A stretch of DNA of 64,000 nt, taken from Chrysemys picta bellii (Eukaryota > Chordata > Testudines > Emydidae). The stretch covers positions 16,578,572 through 16,642,571 of the forward strand of contig NC_088800.1 of the NCBI RefSeq assembly GCF_011386835.1, read 5' to 3'. The notes beneath the pieces are model-generated. The model did not search any database and had not been told where the DNA came from. It worked only from the letters and a program-made list of their open reading frames with translations. The position numbers and the translations under genes are program-made. Positions 12,030-23,430 of this stretch are shown piece after piece; position 1 is the first letter of the stretch; the number at the start of each line of letters is the position of its first letter.

Positions 12030-13340
12030 TTTATTTAAACAAGTTGTCTTTTGAAGAGGATTTAAATCCTCCACCCCCACTCGCAATCAACTTTCCCAGC
12101 ATTTATGGTTGTTGCAAAAGGAGACTGATTTAATTATTTTAATGAGGAAGTATTCAAGTAGACTGAACCAAGTATTAAAAACCAACAAATTCTCCCCATA
12201 ACTCATTTTAATGGGAGCCGTTAGCATGTAACTGACAGAATGGTCAGGCCCTAGATGGCTAGTAGTACATCAATTTTCCTTCCTCACACTGCAATTAATA
12301 GTTATAGAGAGAGTTATAAAAGCTCTCAAACCAATAAAAATCAAATTCAGAGTTAAGGCTGCTTCTCTTTTAACTCACTTGTCTTTTACTCCGTAAGAAC
12401 TCTGCTTGCTGAAACAAAAACTGGACTGGCAGTTTACACACCAAGGCCCAGATCCTCGAAGGTATTTAGGCACCTAGCTCCCACTGAATTCAATGGGAGT
12501 CAGGCACCTAAATACATTTGGGGATTGGCCAAGGGCCTGATTCTTCTTTCACTTAGACCATTTTCAAACTGGCATTGTAACTCCACTGATGCCTATAGGG
12601 TTATGCCTCATTTACACAGATCTAGATGACTAGAGAATCGGGTCCTGGGAATCTCCTTGCTTTTGCCGATTCAGAGAACAAACAAAACAGTTTCTGTATT
12701 TGTCTATCTTATATTATGCATCCAAGCACCTATTTCAATGCCAGCTGTGGTCCTCTGAGGGTGTACTCTGCCTGAAATCAGAGTACAATTCATTAAAATT
12801 ATAGCGAATATTACTCACTGAGCAGAGTCTTTATAATGGCTGCCAGGAACATACTGTGCCAGTTTAGTCTACTACCTAGCAGTGACTATGTGAATCATTG
12901 ACATAACTGACTTACCTAACCACAATGGCCAACTATTACTACATATTAACTTTGGTGCACTGTAAGGATCACAATTCTTCTTCCTTTCTCATCATATGAA
13001 CAAAGTCCATAACATCAGATGCATCGGTGCCTATTTTAACCTTAAACCAATTGAGTAAAACATAAAAAAGTTGCTATCTAAAGTAGGCAATCCCAAGACA
13101 TTAAACGTTAACTTTGCGGTTACTAAGCAAATGCCCAACATTAACAAGTAAATTGGTGCATTTAAACATACAGTCTCTTAAACCCAGTAATCCTTTGTCT
13201 TCTTATTCCCACCTACACACCCCTAAATAGCCAGAAATTGTATGGGTAAGGCTGCAAAACTTAGAGACAGTTGGTTTCCTCTGTGAACAACGTAAGTGTT
13301 AATTTTCTATTTACTATATTCAGTCTGGTTAAGTTGTTTG
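12030..13340 (-). other. Candidate MESD 3' UTR
   Basis: Directly downstream of the MESD stop codon on the minus strand. A minus-strand AATAAA at 12030-12035 is a plausible poly(A) signal, about 1.3 kb after the stop, but others exist on both sides and transcript data are needed to choose. An old palindromic repeat relic lies at 12440-12640 (GGCACCTAGCTCCCACTGAA and its inverted partner). Confidence 0.35.
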
Positions 13341-13605
13341 TCATAGATCTTCTCTCTGTTTGGTAGCTCGGTTGTCTTCTTTGAGGGGTTTCGATTTCTT
13401 GTCTGCATCTTTTTTCTTTTTAGTTTTCTCTGGTTTGGTTTTATTTTTTACTTTTTCACTTTCTTCTGCTCCTTTGCCAGGGTACACTTGACCTTCTAGA
13501 GTTACATCTGCACACCTCTCCTGATTTACCAGAAAGTCTTTGATCTCCCACGCATAGCTCCCATCACGTAGCATATAGATGGCACGATTTGAGCCAACAA
13601 TAAAC
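13341..13605 (-). CDS. MESD: MESD coding exon 3
   Basis: Codons 135-222. The acceptor TCTAG lies just before 13605. The exon starts FIVGSNRAIYMLRDG, continues through CADVTLEGQVYPGKG, and ends in a lysine/glutamate-rich tail with terminal REDL and TGA at 13343-13341. The tail is basic and low complexity, as in other MESD proteins. REDL is a KDEL-type retrieval signal known for this family. Confidence 0.96.
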
Positions 13606-16600
13606 CTAGATGAAAAAATACTGTCAATTAGCATTTGGTCTTTGAAGTGCTAAAAACATTATGTTTCATTTAGAGCAATTCCAAGAGCAGGGTGCACTTA
13701 GTAGCATTAAGTGGTACATCTGCTTTTTTAAAAAAGCAGATCGTGCTCAACCCAAACACACACCACGGCAGCAAGTACAATTTCTTATTAGTCTCGCCAG
13801 GAAATCTGCAGTTATACAACTACTGCTATTAGCTACACATAAAAGTGTTGATATCTTATAACTAAGCCTGCGAGTTTGTCACAGAAGTCACAGATTCCGT
13901 GACTTTCCGTGACCTCCCTGACTTCTGCAGCGGCCGGTGTGCCTGGCTCAGGCAGCTCCTGTGCCAGTCGCATCGGCTGCTGCTGGGGCAGTCTGGTCAC
14001 CGCGCGCCCAGCAGCAGAGTTTGTGTGTGGGAGGGGGCAGGGGGCTGGGGCACGGGACAGGGTGAGGCAGGTTCTGGGCACCGCTTACCTGGGGGGGTTC
14101 CCAAGAAGCTGTGACATCGCCCTCGCTCAGGTGCTAGGCGGAGGCTCAGAGCTCTGGCTTCGCAGCTCCCATTGGCAGGGATCCGCAGCAAATGGGAGCT
14201 GCAGGGGCAGTGCCTGCAGGCCGAGGCAGCGCGCAGAACTACCTGGCCCCCCTGCTTAGGACGGAGCTGAGCGAGACGGGTGTCGCCACTTCCAGGGAGC
14301 CCCCCCAAGCAAGCATCGTCCAGAGCCAGCCTCACCCCATCCCAGGCCCCAACCCCTTGCCCCCTCCCACACCCAAACTCAGTCTGCTGCTGCTGGGGGG
14401 GGGAGGAGGTGCGGAGGCAGGTAGGCAAACACACCCCCACAAGTTTTAGTCATGGGTATTTTTAGTAAAAGTCAGAGACCGGTCACGAGCCGTGAATTTT
14501 TGTTTACTGCCTGTGACTTTTACTAAAAATACTTGTAACTAAAATGTAGCCTGACTTACAATAAATACTCATTAATATGTATAAAACAAAGCAAAGAGGA
14601 AAGTGAAGAATAAAGCTCAAAAACTAAGTAAGAACCAGGACATTAAATTATCTAATGTTTTTGGCTGTGTAGAGACTTGGTGCCTTCAAGGAAGCCACAG
14701 AAAGACACATCTGCCTATGTTTCAAAAATGTAGTTGATGAATACTTAAGAATATATGAAAAATATTACAACAAGATTCCATTAAGTAGCTAATAAATAAA
14801 CTGCCAACATGCATTAAATCTCTTTCACATAAAAAGAAATAAACAGTATTCCATTACTGGATGTAAGATCAATATAGCAACAGAACTCTGTCTGCCTCCT
14901 CACCAGCACAGGCAATCTATCATCCTTCGATTTCGAAAGGATCTCTGAAAGTTTATTTTTAGTAAAAGGAATTAAAAGCTTAGTGGTGACACAGACTTCC
15001 AGGTGGAATACTTTCTCATCAAGCACATAAACAATTACAATTAAAAAGACAGATGGCTGGATTGAGTTAGAAAAAGGCTAGGCCATAGAGACACTATGAC
15101 TAAGAGCTGGTCTACACTATACAGTTAAGCGGCCGTATGTCAACCTAATTATGTCAATGTCTACATTACAGCCTTCCTCCCACCGATGAAAGTGCCCTAC
15201 AACACCGATATAATAACTCCACCTCCATGGGAGATGTAAGGCTTGGGCTAGGTCTACACTATGGGGGGGGGGGGGGGGGGGGTGTCGACCTAAGATATGC
15301 AACTTCAGCTATGTGAATAGCGTAGCTGAAGTGGCGTATTTTAGGTCGACTTACCTGGCTGTGAGGACGGCGGCGAGTCAACCGCTGCCGCGTCGCCGTC
15401 GACTCCGCTTCCGCCTCTTGCCACGGTGGATTTCTGGAGTCGACGGAAGAGCCATCGGGGATCGATTTTATCGCGTCTTCACTAGACGCGATAAGTCGAT
15501 CCCCAATAGATCGATTGCTACCCGCCGAATCAGCGGGTAGTGAAGACGTGCCCTTAGTCGGTGTAGTTAGGGTGATGCAGTGTCTGTGTAGAGGCTGCGT
15601 CCCTTACATTGGCTGTCTTGTCAATTTCACGCAGGAAAAAAAAAGCCTCTGCTCCCCTGGAGAGCTGGGCAGCTGGACCCTGCTCCCGTCTGAAAGCCAG
15701 GGCAAGAAGTCCGGGCAGCTCTCTGCCCACTCAGGGTACTACTGGCAGGAAGCTGCCAGCGGAGCTGAGAGACTGGGCTCTCAGTTCGCCACACTGCCCC
15801 GCTTAGGTTGGTGGAAGCGCTGCTGGTGAGGACGCGCACCACCGACCCAAGGAGGGTAGTGTGGACATGCACCACCCAGAGATTACTGCAGTGGCTGTAA
15901 GTCAACCTCAAATGTGGATTCACATTTATAGTATAGATATACCTTAAGTCTTAAAAAGCTTTGTATACCTGACCACATTACTACCAAGGAGGCTTGAAGG
16001 AAGGTTAAAAAGGTATAAACAGTGATTTAGGAGAGCAAAGAAATGGACTGAGAGAAACAGAACAGCTTTGAAGAACACTTCGAGAAAGAAACATCAGGGT
16101 CCTGTCAAAGCCATACAGAATTCTGAAGACAATCGTTTACCTTTGTACATCATAGTTTGCATTGAAGAGACTGCCCTGCCACAGGCTGGTAATTTCCTCA
16201 GTCTCCTTTTCAGTGGGATTTCCTGACACTGTGACAAACATCATAAGAGTCTTCCCTTTTTTTGTCATTTTCAGGATACTCTCAGGCTTGCTTGGATCAA
16301 TTTCGGAGAAGTCTATTGGTGCTGATGGCCTTTTGTGTTCAGGAAGATCTCCCTCTTCTATGTCATCATCTTTCTGTTTTGAAACAAACAGATTTTAAAT
16401 TACACACTGAACTTAACACGCCACCTCAATATAAACTCCAACCTATTGCAAAACTATTCTTTTGACCTTTGTCACTGTTTAGTTTAGAAAATTATTAGAA
16501 ACTGCTTGTGATAACAAGCAAGATGTGTTTGATTTAATTATGAGGATTCCAAAATAAAGACCAATATAGCAAAATTGCATCTCCTGAACTCTTTACTGGG

Positions 16601-19600
16601 AGACTGCTCCAACTCTTAAAGTGATATTTACTGACCTGTGAATCCTTCCTCACCTCCCCCATCACCTTATATATGCCACATGCTTAGGGCAGAATTCTGC
16701 CCATATTCACCCCCCTGAAGTCCCACTGACTTCAATGGGGATACAAGGGTACAAAACTACAAACAAAAATTGACCCATTCATTGCATACTACATAAGAAA
16801 TGTCACTGTCTCGGTGCCAATTTAAATTACATCATCCACATGCTTTATATCGGGGTGGGCAAACTACGGCCCACGGGCTGGATCCGGCCCATCAGGGGTT
16901 TGGATCCAGCCCGCAGGATTGCCACCCCCGTGGCACCACGGGCCCCGCAGTGCTCCCGCAAGCGTCCGGCACCACATCCCTGCAGCGCCTGGGGTGGGCG
17001 GGGGCAGAGGCTCCGTGTGAGGCTCCGTCTCCTCAGAAATGAGGAACCGCGGCCAATGGGAGCGTCTGGGGGGTACCTGCAGGTGAGGGCAGCACATGGA
17101 GCCTTCTGCCCCCCCCGTGGCCGCAGGGACATGGTGCCAGATGCTTCCGGGAGCGGCATGGGGCCAGAGCAGGCAGGGAGCCCGCACCCCGAGCACCTCC
17201 TGCACCCTAACCCCCTGCCCTGAGCTGCCTGTCACACCCCAACCCCTTGCCCAGAGACCCCTGCCACACCCCTCCTGCACCCCAAGCCCCTGCCCTAAGC
17301 CCCCAACCTCCTGCCGCACCCCACACCCCTCCTGCGCCCCAATCCCCTGAGCCCCTCCCCACACTCTGCACCCCCTCCTGCACCCCAACCCCCTTCCCTG
17401 AGCCCAAAACCCCTCCTCCACCCCAACACCTTACCCTGAACCCCTTCCTGCACACCATATCCCCTCCTATACCTCGCACTCCCTCCCACACCCCAGCCTT
17501 ACATTTATGACCCTACATGCAATTTCCCCACCCAGATGTGGTCCTCGGGCCAAAAAGTTTGCCCAGCCCTGCTTTATATACTCGTTTATACAAGACACAC
17601 AGAAGCAATAAACACTTCAATGCACCTTGTATACTTTGTGGAACATACAAAAAGCAGTGTTGCAATGTACATGTACACCCCCCCCCTTAAGGTTTAGTAA
17701 CTCTTCCTGATTTTTTTTTTTTTTTTAATTTAGGCCCCCTGTACATTTACCTTCATTTCTACACCATGCCCTATACCAGCTTATAAATCAGGTATCCTCC
17801 GACCACATGATGGAGACAGGAAAAGACAATGCTGGTTCGGATGAATGGCCGCAGCTCTTTTCCTGTCTAGAACAAGTGGAGTTTGCTTTTTTTACTGACT
17901 GACCTAGGGTTTTAAATTGAATTTCTGTCACAACGTTGTTCTGCAGTCTTTTACTTTGGGGAATTACAGTGTTACTTCTTAAATAGGTATTTAAGCTTTT
18001 CCTTCTTCACTGCTTGCAAACTGGTTTTGATTGAAATTTTGTGAGTTGTATATACAAAGCATGGCTGAAGGGAGGAGAGGAGAGAATAGCTGTCTAGTGG
18101 ATTGAGCTCAGAAATTCTAACTATGCTCCCAGCTCTGCTCCCAACTTACTGTGTAGCCTTCAGTAAATCATTTATGGTGGATTTTTCACAAGCATGTAAG
18201 TGACTTACTAGCACAAACTGCATGGGGAAAAAGATCACAAACACTTCTGAAAATCCCATCCTTACTCTCTCTGCCTTAGTCCCCATTCCTGAAAATTGGG
18301 AATAACATGTTTTGGGGATGCTGAGAAAGGCCATGTTTGTAAAGTATTGTGAAAGCATAAAGCATATTACTGAGAAATAAACTTTTAGGAAACAGAAAAG
18401 CAATTCTCAGTACTATTCTAAAATTAGTTTAAGCCACACAAATGTAGTTTATTTTGTACTTGTGAAAAGAGGAGCTAGGAATACAAAGTTTCAACTAATC
18501 CTTATACATAACACAAACTGGCTAAGACAGCAATAACAACACATGCCTATTGATATCAATTAGCTGAATGGCTATGAACATTTATTCGTTTCCTCAAAGT
18601 AGTATTGCTTTGGTTTGAGTAAGTATAACCTTCCATCAAAAGGAGTGATTGACAGCTTCTCTACATGGCACTTCTTCACTTGAAGACCTCTCAGAAAGCT
18701 TTATAAAAAAGAGATGTATTACTGTACTGTGTGAAGTCCAAAACTAATAACTGAAAGCAAGACAAATAAGTGATTTTCAGTTTAAAATGAATAGGTAAGT
18801 CTGCCAGGCATGTATGAACATGAAGTTTCACAAAGAAAGTACTGAATGGATTAAAGGACACCCATACATTTCTTCATCTGTTTTCTCTTCACACACCCCT
18901 TCCTAAAATGAACTCACTCTGTTATTGATTTCCACATACTGTATTGTATATATTTCTATTACAGAATTAGCCAAAAAAACTATGGTAGTTTATGATTTTA
19001 GCTCTGAGCCAAGCCTGGGGAATGCCAAAGTTTAAAATTAGTGCAATAATAAATGGTTTTAAAGAACATACGTTTTAGACATGGAAAGAATTCTGGCTCC
19101 ATTTCTGGCTCTCTTATGCTCTTCAGGCTATACAAAGTAGAGGGAAAGCAACCGTGGAGGAGGGGCTGTTAAAGATTACCCTGACATATGGGAACCCTTG
19201 GGTGGCATAAAGAAAATGTAATGTGCTCTATGCTACTTGCCCCCCCAGTATAATGGGCAAGGCCTGAGCACAATGCGTGCTGGCCAATCACTGCCCTCTT
19301 TAGCTCCTCCTGGAGCCATTAAAAGCATAAATTAAAAACCCTTAAACTCCTTTAACTATTACATATCTGATTCCGTCCCATGTGCTCGCAGGTTTGAGGC
19401 AGGCATAAAGGCAGCTTAGCGGTAACTTTGCCTTCCTCCCTCAACTGTGTCAAGAATGAGTTCAGAACAGTTGAAGATTATGCCCTGTGTATATAAAAAG
19501 ATATATGGTAGATCAGGGGTCGGCAACGTTCCGCACGCGGCTCGCCAGGGTAAGCACCCTGGCGGGCCGGGCCAGTTTTATTTACCTGCTGATGCGACAG

Positions 19601-22600
19601 GTTCGGCCGATCGCGGCCCCCACTGGCCGCGGTTCGCCGTCCTGGGCCAATGGGGGCGGCGAGAAGCGGCGTAGGCGAGGGATGTGCTGGCCGTGGCTTC
19701 TCGCCGCCCCCATTGGCCCGTGACGGCGAACCGGGGCCAGTGGGGGCCGCGATCGGCCGAACCTGCCGCGTCAGCAGGTAAATAAAACTGGCCCGGCCTG
19801 CCAGGGTGCTTACCCTGGCGATCCGCGTGACGAACGTTGCCGACCCCTGTGGTAGATTATTAAATAAAGTTTGACCTCATCCTAAAATAATCAGGAATTA
19901 ATCCTCAACATCCCGAGAGACTGGCAAATATTCTCATTATACAAGTGGGAAAACTGAGGTAGGGGGTAAAGTAACTTGTCCAAAGCCATATAGTAAGTTA
20001 GTAGCTGAGCCAGGATTTGAATTTTAATACTTCCTGACTCCTAACACCACAACCATTCTTCCATATGGTCTCATTTTTATCAATCACATGCTCTGTAATA
20101 ACTCTCCTTTTCTTCCCCTGCCCTTTATCTGACACTTCCAGTTTTCTCATCCCACACATTTACAACTACTTCAAATTTCCCTTCCGTCACCCAGAAGGTT
20201 GGGGGAGGGGGTGGCGAAGGCAGGGGGACATGAGGAGGAGGAGGAGAGTGCACATATAGCCCTCTTACAAATACTTCAGCCTCAAAAGGCCTGTGCGCTC
20301 TTTTGGCAGCCCCCTGGGAAGGCAGGGTGTGACTCCCACTTTCCAATCCTTGCTGTTGGTTACCATAGAGATAGGAAACACTAAAAAAATAAGCATCAGA
20401 GGGGTAGCCGTTTTAGTCTGAATCTGTAAAAAGCAACAGAGGGTCCTGTGGCACCTTTAAGACTAACAGAAGTATTGGGAGCATAAGCTTTCGTGGGTAA
20501 GAACCTCACTTCTTCAGATGCAAGATGAAGAAGTGAGGTTCTTACCCACGAAAGCTTATGCTCCCAATACTTCTGTTAGTCTTAAAGGTGCCACAGGACC
20601 CTCTGTTGCTTTTTACTAAAAAAATAAGGCTCTCTACAAGGAAACATATTAGCTAGTCATGATTACCATCATTTTAAACCAAGGGTTAAATCATGTTTTA
20701 ACATCATTTTAGTTAAAACATATTAGGTAACAATTTCTAATACAATGCTTTTTTCCTGTAGACAAGGCCTTAGTGCCAGTTCATAGAATGTGAAGTCCAG
20801 AAACTGCTCAACAAAAATACTCAGTTCAGCAGAATCAGGTGGCTTTTTTCTTCTCTGCAAAAATCTTCTGTGCAAAAGGCACATGCAAAAACCAGTTCCC
20901 ACACTCTGACTTGGAACCCTGTGTAACTGGGTATAGATAAAAGTGATATATTTTTACCTCTGCTGCTTTCAAAAACAGAACAAAACATTCTGAATAACCA
21001 CCATAGGGGAAAGAATGGAATCAGAAGGTTCTGTGGCATTTGGGAGAGACAAATAGAAAAGGCAGCAGATGGGGAGAAAAGAAATAGAAGAGACTGTAGT
21101 GACAGAAGGACTCATGGGGAGACAGGGAACAGGCAATAAAGGAAAGTAAACAGAACATAAGAACAGTCTGACCCAGTATGGCCAATGATCCATTTAGCCC
21201 AGTAGCCTTTCTTCATATAGCGGCTGATGTCAGATTCTTCAAAGGGAATTAACAGAACCGGGCAATTACTGAGTGATCCATCCCATCATCTAGCAGTCAT
21301 CATTTTGTATGTATAGCCGGGATTATGTTTTCCAGCATGCATTACTTTGCATTTGACAACACTGAATTTCACCTGCCATTCTGTTGCCCAAACCACTCAG
21401 TTTTGTGAGATCCCTTTGTAACTCGCTGCAGTCAGCTTTGGACTTAACTCTCTTGAGTAATTTTGTATCATCTCCAAACTTTGCCACATCATTGTCTACC
21501 CCATTTTCCAGATCTCGTATGAATATGTTTGAACAGTAATGGCCCCAGTACAGATCCTTGGAAGACACTGCTATTCACCTCTCTCCATCGTGAAAAATAA
21601 CCATTTACTCCTTCCCATTGTTTCCTTTTAGCCAGTTACTGATCCATCCCTCTTAGCCCATAACTGCTTAGTTTGCTTAAGAGCCCTTGGTGAGGGACCT
21701 TGTCAAAGGCTTTCTGAAAGTCCAAGTATATATCCACTGGATCACCCTTGTCCATGTTTGTTGACCCCCTCAAAGAATTCTAATACATTGGTGAGGTATG
21801 ATTTTCCTTTTCAAAAGGTGTGTTGACTCTTCCCCAACTAATTGTGTTGATCTGTGTGTCCGATAATGCTGTCCTTTAGTATAATTTCAACCAATTTGCC
21901 TGGTACTGAAGTTAGGCTTACCAGCCTGTAATTACCAGGAGCGCCTCAGAAGCCTTTTTTTAAAAATTGGCCTTTACCAGCTGACTGGTGGATAGCTAAT
22001 GTAGCAGGCTGATTTAAGCAATAGATTACATACCACACTTAGTAGTTCTGCCATTTCATATTTGAGTTCCTTCAGAACTCTTGGGTGAATACCATCTGGT
22101 TCTGTTTCATAATTGAAGTTGTTAACATGTATGAGTAGAACATATCCTCAAGATTGGGGCCTCAAATAGTAACTAGCTTGAAAGTCAGTCTAGTTGGGAA
22201 GAGACAGTGGAGAACAAAGAGGGCTACAATTAGTTGAACTGAGTAACTGATGATATGTGGTACCTTAATTTGTGCTCTCCACCACAACTACCTAGTAGAA
22301 ACCATTTATCTGTTCACAATCTCACAAAGTAACTATCCACTTGCTCACTAGCTTTGACCACAGCAGAGCTCTCAAGCAGGGAGGGAATCAAGTTCTGGCC
22401 ATGGTAAAGTGGACAGGGCTCAAACTGCCAACTCCCAGGGTTACTTACACTCATCCCAGACTGTAACTGGGGGTTTCAGGCAGAGGGGGTGGGGGGGTCA
22501 TGCGGGGACTAGGATCCTACCTATTCCATCAACCCCCCCAAACAACCTTTTATCGCATCTACCTGACGGAGGTTGTCGGCAAGGGAACCCCGACCCCCCT

Positions 22601-23208
22601 AGCCCAGCTCGCCCCCCACCTCCTTGCCAGGGGAACCCCGGCCCGTTCTCCCGCGCACAACGGCGGGACTAGCCAGCGCGCTCCCCGCCCCGGCGGACAC
22701 GGCTCCAACAGCAGCTTTGGGGAAGTGTCCCGCCGCCCCTCGGGGCAGGAGCGCGCCCTCCCGTCGGCCGCGCCCGAGCTGCGCGGAGCCCCGTGGCGCG
22801 GGAGGGGAACGGATAGCAATGGGGACTGGGCGGGGACGAGAGCCCGGAGGCGGCATTGGGGGCCCCAGCGGGGAGCACATGTCGACTCAGTTCAGGGCTA
22901 AGCGGGGGCCGGGAAGCTGAGCGGGGGGGGGGGGCACCACGTGGACACCGGGGAGCGGTGGGGGACTGAGGGGAGCTCGGCGGGGTTGGCTCAGGGGCTG
23001 AGCGGGGGGCGCCGCGGGTCCCCGACCCAGCCCGTACCTCCCACTGCTCCAGCAGCCGCGCCATGTCCGCATCGTTGTAATCCCGAATGTCCTTCTTCTT
23101 CTTGGCGGGCTGGGCCCGGCGCTTCCCCTCCGGCTCGCCAGCCCCGGCGGCCGCGACCAGCAACAGCAGCACCAGGCCCAGGCGGGCCCAGCTAGCGGCC
23201 GCCGCCAT
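13341..23208 (-). CDS. MESD: MESD, LRP-receptor chaperone of the ER (three exons)
   Basis: MESD (mesoderm development) folds the beta-propeller/EGF modules of LDL-receptor-related proteins such as LRP5/6 in the endoplasmic reticulum, and so is needed for Wnt co-receptor delivery. The exons 23038-23208, 16141-16373 and 13341-13605 (171+233+265 nt) join in frame to 222 residues plus stop. Residues 1 to about 23 are a signal peptide (alanine-rich start, then GLVLLLLVAAAGAG). A basic KKKKDIRDYNDADMARLLEQWE segment follows, then an acidic linker and the central conserved fold (about residues 80-180, with MFVTVSGNPTEKETEEITSLW and LRDGSYAWEIKDFL). A lysine-rich tail ends with the ER-retrieval signal REDL. 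Human MESD is about 234 residues, so length is normal. The start is in strong context (AAGATGG). The introns carry hAT and Harbinger-type insertions. Confidence 0.97.
13885..14555. repeat. GC-rich DNA-element relic in MESD intron 2
   Basis: A GC-rich block of about 670 bp inside AT-rich intron. The left edge carries CAGAAGTCACAGATTCCGTG. The right edge carries an inverted pair, TATTTTTAGTAAAAGTCA at about 14457 and GTGACTTTTACTAAAAATA at about 14513, able to form a hairpin. This resembles a non-autonomous DNA transposon with subterminal repeats, but no clean target duplication was found, so the class is unknown. It lies about 280 bp upstream of exon 3. Confidence 0.5.
15104..15944. mobile_element. 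Harbinger-type MITE carrying a nested MITE
   Basis: The outer ends GAGCTGGTCTACACTATA and TATAGTATAGATATACCT are imperfect inverted repeats flanked by TAA (15101-15103 and 15945-15947), the 3-bp duplication favoured by PIF/Harbinger elements. The element is swollen to 841 bp because another copy of a related family sits inside it (15245-15553). It lies in intron 2 of MESD, its right end less than 200 bp from exon 2, but does not touch the splice sites. Confidence 0.65.
15245..15553. mobile_element. Nested MITE with several internal hairpins
   Basis: Ends GGGCTAGGTCTACACTA and TAGTGAAGACGTGCCC. An 18-bp poly-G run follows the left end. The interior has at least three palindromes: ACTTCAGCTATGTGAATAGC with its partner, a GATCGATTTTATCGCGTCTT hairpin, and CTACCCGCCG/CGGGTAG at the right. 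A truncated copy of the same family lies at 41300-41575. It interrupts the outer MITE and is therefore younger. Confidence 0.7.
16141..16373 (-). CDS. MESD: MESD coding exon 2
   Basis: Codons 58-134 and the first two bases of codon 135, starting KDDDIEEGDLPEHKRPSAP and ending NANYDVQ. The acceptor is ACAG just before 16373 on the minus strand, and the donor is AAG/GTAAAC at 16141/16140. Length 233 nt, so the exon ends in phase 2, which exon 3 completes with G to give Arg. No conventional start lies in this exon, so it is missed by simple frame scanning. Confidence 0.96.
16851..17571. mobile_element. hAT-type element with C-rich internal repeats, 8-bp TSD
   Basis: The termini CGGGGTGGGCAAACTACGG and AAGTTTGCCCAGCCCTG are inverted, flanked by the perfect 8-bp duplication CTTTATAT (16843-16850 and 17572-17579). 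The middle (about 17170-17500) is a degenerate tandem array of C-rich units like 'CACCCCAACCCCCTGCCCTG'. The element sits in MESD intron 1, 478 bp upstream of exon 2. A truncated relative is at 25599-25742. Confidence 0.88.
17580..19505. other. MESD intron 1 sequence, nothing recognised
   Basis: AT-rich intronic DNA with homopolymer runs (a T-run at 17711-17726). No repeat boundary or exon was recognised. Confidence 0.5.
19514..19849. mobile_element. Foldback hAT-type element: near-complete 336-bp palindrome, 8-bp TSD
   Basis: The termini CAGGGGTCGGCAACGTT and AACGTTGCCGACCCCTG are flanked by a perfect 8-bp duplication TGGTAGAT (19506-19513 and 19850-19857). Almost the whole element is one inverted repeat with arms of about 165 bp. 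For example CAGTTTTATTTACCTGCTGA on the left pairs with its complement near 19775-19795, and CACTGGCC(G/C)CG pairs across the centre near 19680. It has no coding capacity. It lies in MESD intron 1. Confidence 0.9.
20394..20614. mobile_element. Inverted-dimer retroelement insertion with perfect 14-bp TSD
   Basis: The left arm (20394-20522) and right arm (20523-20614) are head-to-head copies of one sequence containing GCATAAGCTTTCGTGGGTAA. The arms are identical over roughly 95 bp by eye. The insertion is flanked by ACTAAAAAAATAAG at 20380-20393 and 20615-20628. The left arm keeps an outer tail (CATCAGAGGGGTAGCCG). The right arm stops at a T-run (GTTGCTTTTT). The core motif occurs widely in reptile genomes. 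I think it is derived from Penelope-like elements, but a library search is needed. Confidence 0.82.
20629..21151. other. MESD intron 1 sequence, nothing recognised
   Basis: AT-rich intronic DNA without recognised exons or repeat boundaries. Confidence 0.45.
21152..22110 (-). mobile_element. Decayed CR1 LINE fragment, minus strand
   Basis: The minus-strand reading shows CR1 reverse-transcriptase motifs. They include a stretch equivalent to DPVD..LDFQKAFDKVPH (21690-21760), a FGDDT box in place of FADD (near 21480), and the 3' end visible at 21152-21200 (GAACATAAGAACAGTCTGACC). Stops and frameshifts are frequent, so it is an old copy in intron 1 of MESD. Its sequence is close to the plus-strand CR1 at 3905-8421 rather than to the younger one at 4747-6233. 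Confidence 0.8.
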
Positions 23209-23430
23209 CTTCTCCGGGCTCCGCGGGGAGGAGGTGCCTCCTCCGAGTCCTGCCTCCGGGGGCGGGGGCAACAGCGGCTCGGCCTCTGCCCGAAGGCCCG
23301 GCCTGAGATCCGGGCGGGGGATGGGGGTAGGGCAGCAGCTGCCACCAGCGTGTGTGGAAGCTGCAGCAGGGGCTGGCCGTATACTGGTCAGGGGTGGGAG
23401 ACCAAAGCCAGAAGTGCCGCCCGCCCGCCC
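22560..23430. promoter_or_regulatory. CpG island spanning MESD promoter and exon 1
   Basis: Dense CG dinucleotides and high GC content start abruptly near 22560 and fade after about 23430, centred on the MESD start codon at 23208. No TATA box was seen. This is the usual organisation of a broadly expressed gene. The long open frames on both strands here are a consequence of base composition. Confidence 0.75.
23038..23208 (-). CDS. MESD: MESD coding exon 1
   Basis: Codons 1-57: signal peptide, basic stretch and the helix ending LLEQWE. The ATG at 23208-23206 has A at -3 and G at +4. The exon ends at 23038 with GAG followed by GTACGGG, a good donor, in phase 0. The frame stays open on both sides into GC-rich flanks, but that extension has no homology. 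Confidence 0.95.
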
